NCBI GenBank assembly: GCA_015233285.1
Contig: JADFYA010000099.1
Location: forward strand, 1 to 10,458
From: Deltaproteobacteria bacterium
Lineage (GTDB): Bacteria; Desulfobacterota; JADFXK01
DNA length: 10,458 nucleotides
Direction of reading: 5' to 3'
Shown: positions 9,124-10,458 of the stretch, piece after piece
Layout: each line of letters begins with the position of its first letter
How positions within the stretch are numbered: position 1 is the first letter of the stretch
The notes under the pieces: generated by a model
The model's input: the letters and a program-made list of their open reading frames with translations, nothing else
The model's database searches: none
What the model was told of the DNA's origin: nothing
Position numbers and translations under genes: made by a program

Positions 9124-9158
9124 GTTTTCCCCGGCTGTTTCCGTGACCGGCCGGGTGG

Positions 9159-10433
9159 CTAAACTTGAGCCTGGGTGCGGCGCATTTTTTCTTGATCCTG
9201 GCAAAGCTTGTACTGAAGGCTGTCCACCAGGGCCAGCCAACTGGCTTCGATAATATTTTCGGATACACCCATGGTGCTCCAGTTTTGTTCGTGGTCAGCG
9301 CTTTCGATGAGCACCTTAACCCTGGCGCCGGTTCCCTCGGTGCCTTCAACGACCCGCACCTTAAAATCGACCAGGCGTACTTCTTCCAGTTTTGGGAAAA
9401 ACTTGTGCAGGGCCTTGCGTAAGGCGTTGTCCATGGCGTTGACCGGGCCGTCACCTTCGGCCGCGGTGATTTCTTCATCGGGCCCGACTGAGACCTTGAT
9501 CGTCGCCTGGGTCAGACCCTGGCACATTACACCCTTTTCAATGATCACCCGTAGAGATTCCAGGGTGAAAGGTTCTTTGAATTGGCCGGTAAGCTTTTTG
9601 ACAAGAAGTTCAAAGGAGCCTTCCGCTGCGTCGAATTGATAGCCTTCATCCTCCAACGCTTTTATTGTTTTGACGATTTTTTGGCTGTCGGCGCCGTTTT
9701 GGCCCAGGCGCATACCCAACTCTTCAGCCTTGAACCTGATGTTGCTTTTTCCGGACAGATCGGAGACCAGGACCCGGCGGCGGGCCCCGACCATGTCCGG
9801 GTTTATGTGTTCATACGCGACGGGATTCTTCAGCACCGCGCTGACATGCACTCCCCCCTTATGGGCAAAGGCGCTTTTACCCACAAAAGGCTGATCGTTG
9901 GTCGGAGGGAGATTGGCCAGGTCGCTGACGTACCGGGAGACTTCCTTCAGTTGGGCCAAATTTTCCGGCGGCAGACAGTGGTAACCCAGTTTCAACTGGA
10001 GATTACCGATAACGGTGATCAGATCGGCGTTGCCGCATCGTTCTCCGTAGCCGTTGATCGTCCCCTGGACCATGGTAATCCCCTGGGCCACGGCGGCTAG
10101 GGTGTTGGCCACGGCCAGTCCGCCGTCGTTATGGACGTGAATACCCAGGGGGCGGTGCAGAGACGCTTTGACTTGATTGATAATCTCAGCCAGTTCTTGG
10201 GGCAAGGTGCCGCCGTTGGTGTCGCACAGGGTCAAGTAGTCCGCTCCGGCTTCCTGGGCGGCCTGGACCGATTTCAGGGCGTAGTCCGGGTTTCGCTTAA
10301 ATCCATCGAAAAAGTGTTCGGCGTCATAGAGTACCTCCCGGCCTTGGGACCTCAGGTAGGCCACCGAATCCCGGATCATCCTCAGATTTTCTTCCAGCGT
10401 GGTGCCGAAAATCTCGGTGACATGGAGAACCAT
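9159..10433 (-). CDS. cimA: Citramalate synthase lacking its N-terminal part
   Basis: Citramalate synthase joins pyruvate and acetyl-CoA to give (R)-citramalate, opening the threonine-independent route to isoleucine via LeuCD and LeuB. The frame encodes 424 residues against about 520-540 for the family. It starts inside the barrel (LHVTEIFGTTLEENLRMIRD at residues 3-22), followed by YDAEHFFDGFKRNPDYAL, LCDTNGGTLPQE, GIHVHNDGGLAVANTLAA (metal-site His99, His101), GYGERCGNADL (128-138) and a complete C-terminal LeuA-type regulatory domain ending RRTQAQV. The N-terminal about 110-120 residues, including the catalytic DTTLRDG motif, are missing. Upstream in frame there is a TGA at 10442-10440, and no ribosome binding site precedes the ATG at 10433, so that start is nominal. 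The break coincides with a 38-base inverted repeat at the window end; the real gene probably continues elsewhere or has been cut. As seen it cannot be an active enzyme. It lies 341 bases upstream of leuA. Confidence 0.85.
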   Translation of the reverse strand: MVLHVTEIFGTTLEENLRMIRDSVAYLRSQGREVLYDAEHFFDGFKRNPDYALKSVQAAQEAGADYLTLCDTNGGTLPQELAEIINQVKASLHRPLGIHVHNDGGLAVANTLAAVAQGITMVQGTINGYGERCGNADLITVIGNLQLKLGYHCLPPENLAQLKEVSRYVSDLANLPPTNDQPFVGKSAFAHKGGVHVSAVLKNPVAYEHINPDMVGARRRVLVSDLSGKSNIRFKAEELGMRLGQNGADSQKIVKTIKALEDEGYQFDAAEGSFELLVKKLTGQFKEPFTLESLRVIIEKGVMCQGLTQATIKVSVGPDEEITAAEGDGPVNAMDNALRKALHKFFPKLEEVRLVDFKVRVVEGTEGTGARVKVLIESADHEQNWSTMGVSENIIEASWLALVDSLQYKLCQDQEKMRRTQAQV

Positions 10434-10458
10434 ATAAGATCATGAAACATAAAAACGT
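10421..10458. repeat. Outer arm of the 38-base inverted repeat, at the cimA break
   Basis: An exact reverse complement of 9086-9123 that replaces the expected upstream coding sequence of cimA and reaches the last base of the window. The seven bases CTCCATG on the minus strand (10427-10421) fit the expected Leu-His codons of cimA and also occur at 9117-9123, so they may be a microhomology at which the strands were joined. Confidence 0.9.

Larger units (their letters stand above)
8818..9158. other. Non-coding stretch between cimA and leuA
   Basis: Apart from the leuA ribosome binding site (8822-8829), this stretch contains an imperfect 12-bp hairpin (9010-9047), a weaker 6-bp inverted repeat just after cimA (9130-9135 with 9150-9155), an AGGAGG on the minus strand at 9056-9051 with no suitable start codon after it, and one arm of the 38-base inverted repeat (9086-9123). 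A 37-codon minus-strand frame (9102-8989, starting MKHKNVHPPIRHFG) has no ribosome binding site and no Leu/Ile/Val-rich run, so I do not call it a leader peptide. I see no convincing promoter. Given its length it could still hold the leuA control region. Confidence 0.5.

Noticed and set aside
9130..9155. CCCGGC/GCCGGG inverted repeat just after cimA as a terminator
   Set aside because: Only six base pairs with a 14-base loop and no T-run on the minus strand.
9086..10458. Insertion sequence with terminal inverted repeats
   Set aside because: The DNA between the arms is cimA, not a transposase, and one arm lies where cimA itself is broken.

Overview
The window is a tightly packed branched-chain amino acid biosynthesis locus with every recognisable gene on the minus strand. 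Gene order, moderately high G+C, a CimA of the type found in sulfate/iron-reducing deltaproteobacteria, the short (prokaryotic/archaeal-type) LeuC and LeuD subunits, and a chemoreceptor with a zinc-binding tail suggest an anaerobic Desulfobacterota-like bacterium, probably known from an uncultured genome. The lineage is an inference from protein character only.

In the direction of transcription (right to left) the layout is: a 5'-truncated cimA (citramalate synthase, 10433-9159); a 341-base non-coding stretch with a hairpin; leuA (8817-7282); leuC (7172-5910); a strong perfect hairpin (5861-5821); an internally deleted AAA15-type ATPase (5760-5080) followed immediately by a truncated TOPRIM-like partner (5079-4924); a methyl-accepting chemotaxis protein with a C-terminal CZB domain (4894-3275); leuD (3187-2675); a heptanucleotide repeat array; ilvD (2527-863); and the first half of ilvB (857-1), which runs off the left edge.

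The metabolic genes form one logical unit. CimA makes citramalate from pyruvate and acetyl-CoA (threonine-independent isoleucine route) and LeuA makes 2-isopropylmalate. LeuCD isomerises the products of both, and IlvB and IlvD serve the common valine/isoleucine steps. ilvN, ilvC and leuB are not in the window.

The unusual parts are four. First, leuC and leuD, two subunits of one enzyme, are separated by about 2.7 kb holding a chemoreceptor and the decayed remains of an ATPase plus TOPRIM pair. Second, a 38-base exact inverted repeat (9086-9123 and 10421-10458) sits at the point where cimA loses its N-terminal catalytic part and where the window ends, which points to a rearrangement or an assembly chimera. 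Third, there is an 11-unit heptamer array between leuD and ilvD. Fourth, there is a perfect 15-base-pair hairpin after leuC. I did not find an intact, convincingly new biological system. The ATPase plus TOPRIM remnant is the closest candidate and it looks broken.
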